A DNA stretch of 64,000 bases. It comes from Pyrenopolyporus hunteri. Its lineage: Eukaryota; Ascomycota; Sordariomycetes; Xylariales; Hypoxylaceae. Positions 12,836-24,135 of the stretch are shown here, piece after piece; within the stretch, counting starts at the first letter, position 1, and each line of letters starts with the position of its first letter. Where the stretch lies: positions 124,001 to 188,000 of the forward strand of contig CADCXC010000003.1 of the NCBI GenBank assembly GCA_902806595.1, in the 5' to 3' direction. A model generated the notes under the pieces. It was not told where the DNA came from, did not search any database, and saw only the letters and a program-made list of their open reading frames with translations. A program made the position numbers and the translations under genes.

Positions 12836-13837
12836 AAGTATAGTAAGTACCTGTGTATCATACAAGGATGGTGCTTGGTAATTATGGGATACGTGTACCT
12901 GGGTCTAGCGCAAGCGCAAGACTTGGGCCACGTTTGGGCGTTTTTGTTCAAGTTCTACATGCGTAGTAGTCTACATACGTGTATCCCTTGCGTTATCTTC
13001 TGTACTTCGCATGCGTACATGTATTGTGTACAACTCGGCACGGATTACATAAAATATAAATTAGGTATATAAAATTGATTACTCATATTGTTCCCTTCTT
13101 CCACCTTAGATTTTGTAATATGCTTCTTCATTTCCATACACATATGAAGAAGAGAAGTTTCAATGTAATGAACTACTACGCACTTACCAGATGGTCATGG
13201 CCGCCATGACGGTCATGATAATGCCAAACAAGTTACCACGAAAGGAGAGCTGAACATGAATACGAAGCAATGATTGCATCCCCACCAAGCTTCACGCCTC
13301 CCTCTCTCTCTCTCTCTTCAGAGTGGCGCTGCGGTTGGCGTTTGGTTTAAGCCTCGCCTATTTCTTGGAGCAAATACCCGCTTGCTTTTCTAGTCTTCAG
13401 CGGGGTCGTTCATTCGTCTGCTGTTACCGCCGTGCTGGTAATCGAATGTCAATCACGATTTCTTCTACGGTTCAGCACCCAGCCGTCGTTTCGTGTAAAG
13501 CAAGCAGGGTATCCAAGTATCGCCGATCATCCTGAATCTCGGGGACAGTGTGTTCTATTTTATCGCTTTAACCTGGCCCTTACCCGTCTAAGTCGCCTCC
13601 AATCCCTTCTTGCTGCTGCTTCTTTTTTTATTTTTTTTATTTTTTATTTTTTTTTATTTCTGTCGAGGTAGTCCAGTCTAGATTTGAAATTAAACAATTG
13701 GCCCGCGATTGTTCAACCTTGTCACAACCAGATTATAATGCTCTTCTTCCGGTGATCTGGCTCAGTTTAGTCCTCACCTTTCTTTATTGTCGTAGAGCTA
13801 TAGGTGCGAAAATTTACCGCAACGGCCGGGAACGACA

Positions 13838-15612
13838 ATGGCCAAGTCCGTCTCTCTCCAAAGCCTCGTCGGCAGCGTGGAACATGCCTCAGGGACCATT
13901 GCTAAGCTTCTCGTCGGCCTGGGAAAGTCGATCTCGTTGGCCCAGGCCAGCATGCTGCCTATGGCTGCCGAATGCTTGACCGCAAAGGCGGTTCTCGGAA
14001 AGCTAGGAGTGCTTCTCTCACCCGGGGGTCTTACAGAGCCCTATACTACGGCGTATGGAAGCCAAGGAAGGAAAGTCGAGGATCTCGAACCGTGTTTTGA
14101 AGTTATCATACACTCGATATCCGAAATCCTCATTGATGTCGACCACGAGGTCACACGTTTGCGTCGTTATCATACCTGGGGCGACCCTCTCGCATCCTCG
14201 AAAGTCGTTCCAGTTGTACAAGACTTCTTCATAGAGGCTAGGTTCTGTCTGCGGAGGAGTCGGTCTTCCTTATGTCTCATAATTGACTGTCTTCAGAGGT
14301 AACCGGTTAAATATGCCCCCGCTTACCAATGCAGAGAGTGGCTCTAGATATTAACACGGCACCTAGGGGGAGTTTATCGGGGGCGACCATTCAACTGGTC
14401 GATCCAACCTTCCTAGCACATTCCTCACTCGGAAAAGCGGTCGACTCGTCGAGGTTACAGCCCTTGGTAGCAATCGAACTGTACAAAGTCTCGAGGCAGT
14501 TGGATGTAAAGCCCTTGCTTGCCAAGTACCGACCTAAGTACACACGATCTCGCGAGACCGATTCCGGTTTGACTCGTAAGCTACACCAAGCGATTACTGG
14601 ATGCGACCATGGCGCCGTACACAATTACCTTATAGCGAAAGCTAACCCGGATATCCCACTCGAGCAACATGGAATCGTCCCAATCCATCGAGCTCTAGCA
14701 CAGATGGAAGCGTCGCTTGCTTCCGATAATAAGGCGGCCGTGGGGGCGTCGACGTCGATTGTGATGGCCCTGACCCTCGCGGGTGCTAACCTTCAAGCGC
14801 GGGATGAAAACGGTCGGACCCCCCTGGTACGGGCTGCGATGAACGAAATGCCCGCTTCTATAACGTCCTTGATGTTGGAATTTGGGGCGTCTGCCAATGC
14901 TAAAGACAGGCAAAGGAACACAGCCCTCCACTACGCGGCGACGAAAGCTCCTTCGGATGAGATGGGGAATATCGATACCATTAGAGTCTTGCTGGCCCAC
15001 GGTGCGGACCAAAGCCTAAGGAATAAGAGGGGCCGCACGCCTTTGCATGAGGCCATCTCGTTCGAATGCTTCCCCTGCGGTAGAGAGCTGTTGGATTACG
15101 GAGCGGATTCCGAAATAGCCGACAATAACGGGTGGACTCCATTGCTCGGCGCGGTTACCCAAGGAAGCCCGGCCTTGACGAAGCTACTCTGTGACCGGGG
15201 CGCTATCGTGGACAAGAAGGATAAATTCGGACACACTGCTCTTCATTATGCCATTTCCCAGGGGTGTCAGGAAGTCTCCAAGATTTTGTTAGACGCGGGA
15301 GCGGATGCCAACCTTGTCTCTAGGGGGGAGACCCCCCTTTGTAGGGTGACGTCCAAGTCCAATATCACACTCGTCAAGCTTCTCCTGACACATGGCGCCG
15401 ACGTTGCCGTGCCATCTCCGGGCTACTACGGGGCCCTGCCGATCCATATTGCCGCCATGGGAAACGACGTGGCCATTTCCGAGGCTCTTCTGGAGGCGGG
15501 ATCTCCAATCAATGCCCTAGATGACGAATATCGTACACCTCTAAGGTGGGCAATGGATGGGGGGAAGAATGAGCTGGTGCATTTCTTGATGAGCAAGGGA
15601 GCAGCGAAGTGA
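13838..15612 (+). CDS. Ankyrin-repeat protein with fungal N-terminal domain
   Basis: Cytoplasmic-type ankyrin protein of unknown partner. The best model joins 13838-14298 to 14337-15612 (578 residues). The intron would be only 38 bp (GTAACC donor, CAGAG acceptor), short even for fungi. Alternatives, such as a GTACAA donor at 14215 with an acceptor at 14334, remain possible. The N-terminal 150 residues are helical and resemble the uncharacterised N-terminal domains that precede ankyrin arrays or NLR modules in filamentous fungi. The C-terminal half carries about nine ankyrin repeats with typical TPLxxA, TALHYA and LLxxGAD signatures, running to the stop. A poly-T tract follows the stop. No enzyme domain is visible. 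Ankyrin content is certain; exon junction and function are not. Confidence 0.85.
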
Positions 15613-15697
15613 TCTCGCTCGCGCTTTTTCGCCGAAACGGATATAATATCAACCTTGATAGTTTGGTCGGGAAGACGATTTTGCTTAGGCTCGCTGG

Positions 15698-15701
<4 letters not shown>

Positions 15702-15736
<35 letters not shown>
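15702..15736 (+). repeat. Poly-T tract (35 T)
   Basis: Longest homopolymer in the window, about 90 bp after the ankyrin gene stop. It could be a retroposed poly-A tail on the opposite strand or simple slippage. No adjacent retroelement body is visible. Confidence 0.9.
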
Positions 15737-15737
<1 letters not shown>

Positions 15738-16224
15738 ATACCTATATGCGTCCTTCTTATCACGTCTCATGTTTCGGGCCCTCCCCGGCGCGTATTCGCC
15801 TGATGCCTGCTATACCTACCTATCCAACCCGCCTTCGAACTGCCTAGGCGATTATACACTCACAGCCTCTACCTACCTTCTACGTAGAGAGTGACGATGC
15901 TCTTGGACCAATCATGAAAGCCGGTTCGTCCAAATCGGGAATGTCCAAGTCAACAAAAGTCATGGCGTACGTGTATACACGTATTCTTCATCAGCATCAT
16001 ACTGGGATACTTGTTATAATTAGGTACCTAGGTAGTTGGTGGTTTTGCCTGTGTGGAAGGTATTCCCTCATTATTAATAACCATATTAATCTTGAGTATT
16101 GTGTGTATGTTATGAATAAGTGAACAACCGGGAAAATAGGGTAGGTACATGGAGCTAGTGCTATCTTACCTGGTACCTATGTAGGTGGATGTAGGATGGT
16201 ATTCACGAACAAAGATACCTTTCA

Positions 16225-16575
16225 TCGATATAATAGGTATGTACCTAGGTAGGTACCTACTTAGCGTTATTCCTTCCTATAGTACCGGGTTAATTCCAAT
16301 CTCCCTAGCTCGGCAGCTAGGTAACTTACCTACCATAGTACCTAGGTACCTAGGTGGGTGCATATACCTACGTACCGGGTACCCCGCTCGCCACATACGT
16401 ACCTACATCACCATATATAAGCCAGTAGTGCCGCCGGGTGGGTCGTCGATAGGGATGAGCTGCGACGGACGACGCATGCAAGAGCACGTCAACATCCCCG
16501 ATCCCATATGTACATGTAGGTAGTAGGTAGGTAGATAGGTAGATAGGTAGGTAGATAGGTAGGTAGGTACTTTTT
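16225..16575. repeat. Palindromic TAGG/CCTA repeat block
   Basis: Several separated self-complementary copies. It ends with a run of GTAGGTAGATAG-type tetramers at 16515-16570. Confidence 0.8.
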
Positions 16576-16798
16576 ATTTCGGCGTTACCTTCCCCGCTCT
16601 TTATCTCCATACTCCGAAACAGTATCGTGGGCACGATAGAGCACGGAGAGCCTATTTCATACGGGATAATACCGCTTTCCTGCTTTCCTGCTTTCCTGCT
16701 TCCTTGCTTTCCGAGAAGACTTCCTAGCAGTCGGATCGAGTGAAACCGCGGACACGGAAGGGTAGACCGCGATTCGTTGTAAATTACCAAGTATCACG

Positions 16799-17936
16799 AT
16801 GCCTCTGATCGCTTCGGCTCCGCGAGACCGCATCATCCTGGGTCTGATGACCTTTGGACCGGACGAGACGCTTGGTGCCCGTATTACCGACATCAACGAG
16901 TTCAACAAGTGCCTCGATACCTTCCAGGCCCGCGGGTATAATGAAGTGGATACGGCTCGAGTGTATGTTGGTAGCCAGCAAGAGGCCTTCACCCGTGAAG
17001 CCAAGTGGAAGGAACGCGGCCTGACGCTGGCCACCAAGTTCAAGTACCCTACCGAAGCCGGTGCCAACCAGGCCGCTAAGGTAGTCGAGAGCTTGGAAAC
17101 CAGTCTGAAGGAGCTTGGTACGGATACCGTAGATGCGAGTCCCTCCTCCTCCCCCTCCTCCTTTCTCCTTTCTCCCCCGCTCGTTCCTTCATGCTAATAG
17201 TTGTAATTCGTAGATCGTCTACCTCCACGCAGCTGATCGCGCAACGCCCTTCGCCGAAACCCTCGAGGCAGTGGATAAGCTACACAAGGCGGGAAAATTC
17301 GTGAGGTTCGGCATCTCCAACTTCACGGCAGCTGAGGTGGCCGAGGTGGTTCTGACGTGCAAGTATAACAATTGGGTGAGGCCGACGATCTACCAAGGCA
17401 TGTACAATGCCATCACGCGAGGCATCGAGCCCGAGCTGATTCCTGCTTGTCGGCGGTACGGCCTGGACATTGTGGTGTACAATCCGATCGCGGGCGGCCT
17501 ATTCAGCGGCAAGATCAAGAGCGCGGACATTGACCCTGCGGATTACAGCCGGTTCAGCACGAAGAGCAGCACGGGGGCCAACTACCGCAATCGGTACTTT
17601 AAGGAGAGCACGTTCAAGGCGCTGCAGACGGTGGAGAAGGCGGTGGAGAAGCACCCGGGACTGACCATGATCGAGGTGGCCCTAAGGTGGGTGGTGCATC
17701 ACAGCCAGCTGAAGATCAAGGGCGGTAACGACGGCATCTTGATTGGGGTCAGCTCGCATGATCAGCTTGTGAGCAACCTTGATGACCTAGAGAAAGGGCC
17801 GCTGCCGGAGGATGTGGTGGCGGCGTTGGACGAAGCGTGGAGGATCGCGAAGCCAGATGCGCCGAATTACTGGCACAAGGATCTCGTGTACACGTACGAT
17901 ACGCGGGAGGCGCTGTTTGGTAGCAGCGCAAAGTAA
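16799..17936 (+). CDS. Aldo/keto reductase, AKR7 (aflatoxin-aldehyde reductase)-like
   Basis: Predicted NADPH-dependent cytosolic oxidoreductase reducing aldehydes or ketones. The model has two exons, 16799-17134 and 17214-17936 (352 residues). The catalytic tetrad is visible: Asp51 in EVDTA, Tyr56 in RVYVG, Lys80 in LATKF and His117 in YLHAAD. The cofactor-binding part GILIGVSS lies near the C terminus, and the ALRW segment is present. Keeping the conserved TDxVDIxYLHA stretch intact requires a GC donor (GAT then GCGAGT) rather than GT. The acceptor is TTCGTAG with a CTAAT branch. A GT donor six bases upstream would delete the conserved Val-Asp. Length fits AKR7 proteins. The natural substrate is unknown. 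Confidence 0.9.
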
Positions 17937-19191
17937 GGGGGCGCATAGAGCCTGTTCCCGCCTGTACACATATTACGGGCGTGCTCAATGCGGTGTTACC
18001 ACATAGGTTCACATGTGATGATATATTGTATCGTGTCGTGCAGAGAACCAATATATAGTGTGGCCCCCCTTCTACGGACGCCTGACTTGGTAATTACCTA
18101 CATGTTTACATGCATACCTACATTAGTAGGTAGGTACCTATATAATCCGTACATATGCACCTATCTACTACAGGTAATTCGTACCATGTACCTGGTTGAC
18201 ACCCACGTGGGTCTGGCCGATACAGACACCTATAGGTGGTAGGTAGGTACCTACCTAGGTATATAAGGTACGGAAGTTGTAGATAGATGTATTGTAGTAA
18301 GGACCTAGGTATAATACCTACATCCAGCACATTGAATACCTCCAATGTGATAGGTACATCTTTACTAATATCTACCTAGGTACCTACGTACGTGTAGCGA
18401 CCCGTTACGACCCGAAGCCCCGGATAACGGCACCTGAACTACCCGCGCCAATAAGGCTACCTACCATAGTAGGTAGATACCTAGGTAAGAACGATCTTAA
18501 TAAGGGCTGCAACAGGGGCCGTAGGGATTGAAGGGGGTTTTCTTTTTCTTAGCGTGGCGGCGTACCTATCCCCCCCTGCGTGTCATGGACCTTGTGGGTG
18601 TCATGGTGGTTCTTGGGGGGTCTTGGGGGGGCTTCAAGGTTGTCTTAGGTGTCATTTGACGATTTTTCTCTTTTTCCTTTTTCCCCTACTCCTACTTCAA
18701 TCATCTTTCCCATGCGTAGTAGGAAGTCGTACCAATAACACCATTACCAACAAAGTTATACCGTCCCATCCCATCTTGCATTTCCGATGTGCATATGGGA
18801 TTTTTCCTTGTGCACAATTCTTGACGAATAGCAATCCCGACCTCAGTCTTTCTCTAAATACGTATCTAACTACTTGTCCAACTACCTACCTACTTATCTT
18901 ATACACGTACACCACACACGCTCCCTACTATATCTTCGTTGCATAGGTACCTACCTACCTAGGTATCTTACGTACGATACGTCCTTTGGGTACGTGGGAT
19001 TGCAGGCCACATCACTCGCTTTTACGTATCGCATGTGCCCTGTTCCTCTGGGCTATCTTTAGGTAGATACCGCCTACATGCATGCATGTACTTGTACCGT
19101 AGGCTGGTAGGATCAGTTCTCTTTCTTTCCCCTTTAAGTACCTATACTTTTTAATTCTCACCTAATCGCTTCTTCCTTTCCATTCTTATTG
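17937..19191. other. Intergenic: palindromic repeats and transporter upstream region
   Basis: Repeat-rich (18115-18500 and 18945-18970), with pyrimidine-rich stretches before the transporter gene. Open frames of up to 130 codons here lack recognisable motifs and were not called. Confidence 0.6.
18115..18500. repeat. Palindromic TAGG/CCTA repeat block
   Basis: Many copies of GGTACCTACCTAGGTA-like units on both sides of a degenerate spacer. Confidence 0.8.
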
Positions 19192-20877
19192 ATGTCTTCC
19201 AACCCGAACAACATCCGCCTCTCCAGCATTCCGGCTCGATTAAAACCCACGTCGCAATATTCCAGAGCCGAGCCGTCGCCCCTGCTGTCTGCTAGTTCCT
19301 ACGGGTCTAGCGTCGAGGACTACATCGGTAGCGGTACCGACACCGTAGGCGCCGGGACACCCGTGTTCGGTAAACGGCTATCTTTTGTGCAGGAGTACGA
19401 CGAAGCTTCGGATATCGGCCACCTTCGCAGTCCCCATCGGTTCGAAATAGATCACTCCGAATACTCGGAGGACGAAGTCTACGCCAGCACGATGCCGGAT
19501 AGCAGTAAACGGCCGGCCTTTCTACGTCCGACGGATGGCCGCGCTGTAACACCGCTCCTCAAGAAGTCCGATGACGACGACCGCGGCAGGACGCGATATA
19601 GCAGCTCGCGGCCGAGCTCCCCTCTACCGCTGCCCGTTTCCACCCCGTCCTCTGTCGGCCGAACGCCCGCCTTTGGCCGCCGCTCGACCATGCGGTCACG
19701 CTCGCCCGATACCCAGGCGCGGATGGCGGCACGCAAGAAGTACGTGTATGCCGCCGTCTTCCTGGTCGTCTCGCTGGTGTCGTTTTGCGTCCAGACCGAA
19801 CTGGGGCGGTATGTGCAGCACGAGCTGGGTTGGGACAAGGCCTACTGCATGCTGTATCTCACACACGGTTCGTGGTCGTTACTATGGCCGGCGCAGCTCT
19901 TGATCCTACGACTCCAAAGGTGGAATGTGCCTTGGCCGACTTTCTGGCGCCGGCACGTCTATCTGTTGCGTTCCACGGCGCACATGGTCGCTCACCAGGA
20001 GCTCGATATCCCGCGCCACGTCGTTCAGCGCAGTCCGGTGCCTTACATCGTCCGTACCACCGCCTTCATCACCACCGCTCTGACCGTCGCTGGCCTGAGC
20101 TGGTACGTTGCCGTTAGCATGACAACCCCCAGCGACCTGACAGCTATTTACAACTGCTCTGCCTTCTTCGCTTACGCGTTTAGCGTGCCTCTTCTCAAGG
20201 AAAAGTTACGCCTAGACAAGTCTCTCGCGGTCCTCATCGCTATCGTGGGTGTCCTGATAGTCGCATACGGCGGCTCTAATGACACCGAAGCTCCTACCGA
20301 GGCCAGCACCCGCTTCCTCGGCAACATGATCATCGGCGCCGGTAGCGTGCTCTACGGTTTGTACGAGGTGTTGTATAAGCGATTCGCGTGTCCGCCCGAA
20401 GGGACGTCCGCAACGCGCGGTACCATCTTCGCTAACGCGGTTGGAAGCTGTATCGGTGCCTTCACGCTTCTCGTGCTGTGGGTGCCTCTTCCGATCCTGC
20501 ATATCTTAGGATGGGAGAAGTTTGAGCTGCCGACGGGTGAGGCGGCATTTTATTTATTTGTTAGCGTGATTATGAATGCCACGTTTGCGGGCAGCTTCTT
20601 GGTGCTGATTTCACTGACGAGCCCCGTCCTGAGCAGCGTAGCAGCGCTGCTGACTATCTTCATAGTGGCTCTGGCTGATTGGATTATTACGGGCGAGGGT
20701 ATGAGCGCCGCCTCCCTGGCAGGCGGATTTATGATTGTTGTCGCTTTCCTGATGCTGAGCTGGAGCACTTGGCGCGAAATGACCGTCGACGCCGAGCGCA
20801 AGGCCGCCGTCGATGTCCCGGGCCCTGTGGACTGGAGCAGCGAGGATAGCGATAAGGATGCCGACCGCTTGGACTAA
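19192..20877 (+). CDS. EamA/DMT-superfamily membrane transporter (Thi74/SLC35F-like)
   Basis: Predicted multi-pass membrane transporter of the drug/metabolite transporter superfamily, 561 residues in one exon from the ATG at 19192. The first about 180 residues are hydrophilic, rich in Ser, Pro and Arg, and probably cytosolic. About ten hydrophobic segments follow, the first at about 184-202. The most diagnostic part is around residues 321-360 (NCSAFFAYAFSVPLL, then LAVLIAIVGVLIVAYGG), which matches the EamA-like half found in fungal Thi74-type and SLC35F-like proteins. A short acidic tail ends the protein. Substrate and membrane location cannot be read from the sequence; related yeast proteins are vacuolar or mitochondrial by annotation. 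Confidence 0.88.
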   Translation: MSSNPNNIRLSSIPARLKPTSQYSRAEPSPLLSASSYGSSVEDYIGSGTDTVGAGTPVFGKRLSFVQEYDEASDIGHLRSPHRFEIDHSEYSEDEVYASTMPDSSKRPAFLRPTDGRAVTPLLKKSDDDDRGRTRYSSSRPSSPLPLPVSTPSSVGRTPAFGRRSTMRSRSPDTQARMAARKKYVYAAVFLVVSLVSFCVQTELGRYVQHELGWDKAYCMLYLTHGSWSLLWPAQLLILRLQRWNVPWPTFWRRHVYLLRSTAHMVAHQELDIPRHVVQRSPVPYIVRTTAFITTALTVAGLSWYVAVSMTTPSDLTAIYNCSAFFAYAFSVPLLKEKLRLDKSLAVLIAIVGVLIVAYGGSNDTEAPTEASTRFLGNMIIGAGSVLYGLYEVLYKRFACPPEGTSATRGTIFANAVGSCIGAFTLLVLWVPLPILHILGWEKFELPTGEAAFYLFVSVIMNATFAGSFLVLISLTSPVLSSVAALLTIFIVALADWIITGEGMSAASLAGGFMIVVAFLMLSWSTWREMTVDAERKAAVDVPGPVDWSSEDSDKDADRLD

Positions 20878-22347
20878 GGGTTTGGACAGAAGTTTGAGAA
20901 CTAAACTCAACCCGCATTCTTAACCTCGTTAGAGTGGCGTTGATTGATATTTTCACCTTCATCCCTGCGATTCCGCCTCGCACCTTTACACTCCCGTCCC
21001 CAAACCTAATTCTATTCTCCTTTTTTTCCCCCTTTTTTTTCAAGGATTCTTTCGTGCGCTTACTTTCCCCCTTTTCCCCCGCTCCCTTCCTTCCCTAGTG
21101 TCTTTGCATACAAGGGGAAAACGCATTACTCGGATTACATGAGGGATTATCATAGTGCATAGACCACACAGACGGATGGTCTCGTCAACTATGTTTCGGG
21201 GCTGGACTAGGCTGGACCGGAACGGACGGTCATATTAGAAGGACTCTAGAGGCTGGGCTTTGCATCTTTCTATGCTAGATCTTCGGGATTCTTCTGCTAC
21301 TCCGGTTGTTTATGGGGTTGGCTATTCTAGACGTTGGAGGGTGTGGTTGTTGGTATCGTTACCCACACTTCGTATATTGTATATGTGCTTCATATGTGCT
21401 TACTATGGCGTTTGGAGGCGCCTCTGGCTCGGTTTTAGGCCGGATAGGGATGAACGGATTAGGGCCGGCTATAGTAGTCGAGGATCGCACGCTTCCTTAG
21501 CTCTATGTGCCCATTGCACAGGGGGATGGGCTTGTACCAGCTGCTTGCCTATGTTCCTTTGTAGGGGGCTCCGATGCGCAGGCTCGTCTAGGCGGATATA
21601 TGTGCAGGATGATCGATGTATATGAGGCGCCTGGGAGGGTGCTTGCCTACTGGGATACACTATCGACTCCCCTTTACCGTAATCTAGTCCTGCTTAGGTA
21701 TGTAAATATCATCACGAAGTGACCGAGACTCCTCCGCGTTGGAAATTTGAGCACAATCGCGTTCTTTTAAGTCCTGATATGCATCACTAGCCGGCTGATG
21801 CAGTTGTAACCTATATCTTGGGAGTCAAGCGTACCTAGAAACCTACCTAGGTACCTAGGTATGTTTAGATGTCTACCTCTATGTACCCGAGTACTAGGCT
21901 GCCATATGCCCAGATCAGGTATTCCACACCGGGGGAAACTATGCGCATAATGCTCACACCTATCCTAAACTCTACTGACCCGACTAAGGGTTACTCGAGT
22001 TGGGAGGTCGAAGGCAAAACAGGTCATTAGTTCGGGTTGTTCGCGTCGGGGTGATGAGTGTTATGCATATAGAGCCATAGACTCGAGAACGGCAGCCGAG
22101 CGACGCCGTTGAAGGCGAACCGCCTTAGGGATCCCTGACTTGTGACCCGTCAGCACACTGATCATATACCCCCTCCTTTCCATTATCCGCCGCTCTTGCG
22201 GTACGGGCCGTGTAGCCTGAGCTGGTTGAAAACTGAATAGGCCCGTATGCTAACCAAGCACTTCGCGTCTGCCAAGAAAGGCGAGGAACTTCCCAAGGTA
22301 GACAGTTATACGTGACGGCCCCACCAGAGCCGAAAACCACTGGAGAT
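20878..22347. other. Intergenic between convergent transporter and F-box genes
   Basis: Pyrimidine-rich 3' flank, then a stretch (21260-21722) with overlapping open frames of up to 121 codons that show no motif. A palindromic repeat lies at 21836-21870. No supported gene. Confidence 0.6.
21836..21870. repeat. Palindromic TAGG/CCTA repeat
   Basis: Short self-complementary copy of the dispersed repeat. Confidence 0.7.
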
Positions 22348-23709
22348 TTAAGGAAAGCGGGATACTGACAAAAAGGGGCCTCTAGGGGGATGCAGCAGTA
22401 CGATGTGGCCGTCGACCTCCCCGTTTGTGCTGAGGGAATTCCCATCGCCGTCATGCTTTACGAACACGCCCGGCCGATCCACCTTCCACCCCTTGGCCCC
22501 GCTGCGCCTGACGAACTGGACGGCCATATCCCAGGACTCGTGGTCAGCCGCGTCGCCGCTCTCGAAGATCCGTAGCGTCCCCCAGTTCTTGGGGGAACCG
22601 GCCAATTCGGACGCGAACGTCAGCTCGCGCATCAGAGAACTGTAGGCCGTGTTGCGCTCCATCCAGAGATCCGCGGGGTCGATATGTTTCATCTCGTCCT
22701 CGTCTTCGAGGATCCGGTTCTCCGGGCCAGGCGTGAGCTGCACGAAGAGGCGATCGATCCTGGGTAGGTGCTGGAACAGGACTTCGACATGGGATGATAA
22801 AGGGAAGATGGCGACGTAGCTAAAGTCGACGACGGTGGGCGGTATGAGGGGCGCGTCGTTGGGGTGCTCCTCGCAACCGAGCAGTGCGCCGAGCATCGAC
22901 GGTGGCCGCCGCAGGAAGAACTCGTACGTCCGGTAAACTTTGGTGGAAGAACCTTCGTTGAGGAGAAGAGAAGTCCAGGGACGAACGGTGAAGAGCGGAC
23001 AGGCTGGGGGCTTCCTATAGCGGCTCGAATTTGAACCGATAGGTGCGCCTGCTCTGATCGCTCTGGTTGTTGGCCTGGCGGAACCTTGGCCTAGTGATGT
23101 GGCGTGAAGGTCCGATGGATTTGCTTCTGTGTGCTCGTTTGATGATTTGATACGAGGAGAGCCCCTCTCGACTCTTGCTAGCGAGAGGATATGATAGGGG
23201 ATACTGAACGACCAGGCGTCATCTAAGAAGAGCATACGAGACATGAAGGCAGCGAGGGTGGTAGGAGGGGCGATGACGGTAAATCTCAGCGGGTCAATGA
23301 GGGAGAATAGTTGGTCCCATAGCCATTCCAGATCGACGGAGCGTATCTCGGGAGTGGTGTGTCTGGCGTCGGCCTCCTTGTCGACAAAGTCGACAATCAT
23401 GGTGAAGGTGGCAACCCTGCGGCCGAGCCGATTGTCCTCGAGGAACCTTAGGAGAGGTATCGGGTTTAAGGTGAAGGCGACGAGCGAGGATATCTTGGGT
23501 CTCCATAAGATATGGCGGAATAGGCTCGGGAGGACGTGAGAACGCCAAGCCTTGCAGACGATAGACACGTTCTTGAGCGTCCGCGAAGATGAGGGCTTAA
23601 CGTCCAACATATCATGGCTTGGCTGATGGCGAAGCCGCACTTGCGACGGGGCCGGGCCATCGAGGAACTCGAAGATGTGTAGCAGTATCTCCGGTGGTAT
23701 GCTATCCAT
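22348..23709 (-). CDS. F-box domain protein
   Basis: Predicted substrate-receptor subunit of an SCF ubiquitin ligase; the partner would be Skp1. It is a single exon of 453 residues starting at the ATG at 23709. The F-box is at the very N terminus (PPEILLHIFEFLD at about 5-17). A basic loop separates it from the second half (VSIVCKAWRSHVLPSLFRHI). The remainder has no recognised repeat. It contains a Trp-rich middle and a final HIVLLHPP stretch similar to other uncharacterised fungal F-box proteins. The target is unknown. The minus-strand gene converges with the transporter gene. Confidence 0.85.
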   Translation of the reverse strand: MDSIPPEILLHIFEFLDGPAPSQVRLRHQPSHDMLDVKPSSSRTLKNVSIVCKAWRSHVLPSLFRHILWRPKISSLVAFTLNPIPLLRFLEDNRLGRRVATFTMIVDFVDKEADARHTTPEIRSVDLEWLWDQLFSLIDPLRFTVIAPPTTLAAFMSRMLFLDDAWSFSIPYHILSLARVERGSPRIKSSNEHTEANPSDLHATSLGQGSARPTTRAIRAGAPIGSNSSRYRKPPACPLFTVRPWTSLLLNEGSSTKVYRTYEFFLRRPPSMLGALLGCEEHPNDAPLIPPTVVDFSYVAIFPLSSHVEVLFQHLPRIDRLFVQLTPGPENRILEDEDEMKHIDPADLWMERNTAYSSLMRELTFASELAGSPKNWGTLRIFESGDAADHESWDMAVQFVRRSGAKGWKVDRPGVFVKHDGDGNSLSTNGEVDGHIVLLHPPRGPFLSVSRFP

Positions 23710-24057
23710 CTTGGGTTAAAGGCGTGTTTCGAGTCCGGGTAATACTGTCGATGGACGGCCTCGTACTTCGTTCTAGTTAGAGAACCGCGATGCGATATTA
23801 TTGGCCCGTCTATCCTGACCTAGACGCGGCCTTTACGGAAATAAGGATGACTGAACGGGTTTAGGAGGCCGTTTGTCTTCTGTCTTTGCTAACGAGTAGG
23901 TGACTTTCTGGAATATATCGGTAGCGTGTGTCTAGGCTGGCTCCGACACGAGGTAACTAAGCGTGACTCAGAGGAGCGGGAATCCAAAGTCTGATAGGAT
24001 TTTGGTTGATGGTGTCTGGTATTTGCCGTCAATGTTGATGTCGACGCTGTTGTTGTA

Positions 24058-24135
24058 ATAGGTAGGTAGGTAGGTACCTAGGTAGGCCTATAGGTAGGTA
24101 AGTAGGTACGTAGGTACCTAGGTAAGGTAGGTACC
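24058..24135. repeat. Palindromic TAGG/CCTA repeat block
   Basis: Array of GGTAGGTACCTAGGTA-like units about 350 bp upstream of the F-box gene. Confidence 0.8.

Larger units (their letters stand above)
12368..13837. other. Divergent intergenic region between the MBF subunit and ankyrin genes
   Basis: Shared upstream region of two divergent genes. It contains the palindromic repeat block at 12781-12835, one ACGCGT site, a (CT)n run near 13300 and a T-rich tract at about 13622-13660 shortly before the ankyrin gene. No supported gene. Confidence 0.6.
15613..16798. other. Intergenic: poly-T and palindromic repeats
   Basis: Downstream of the ankyrin stop is a T35 tract, then palindromic tetranucleotide repeats (16230-16575) and a (CTTTCCTG)n run near 16675-16700. 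It then serves as the upstream region of the reductase gene. No gene supported. Confidence 0.6.
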
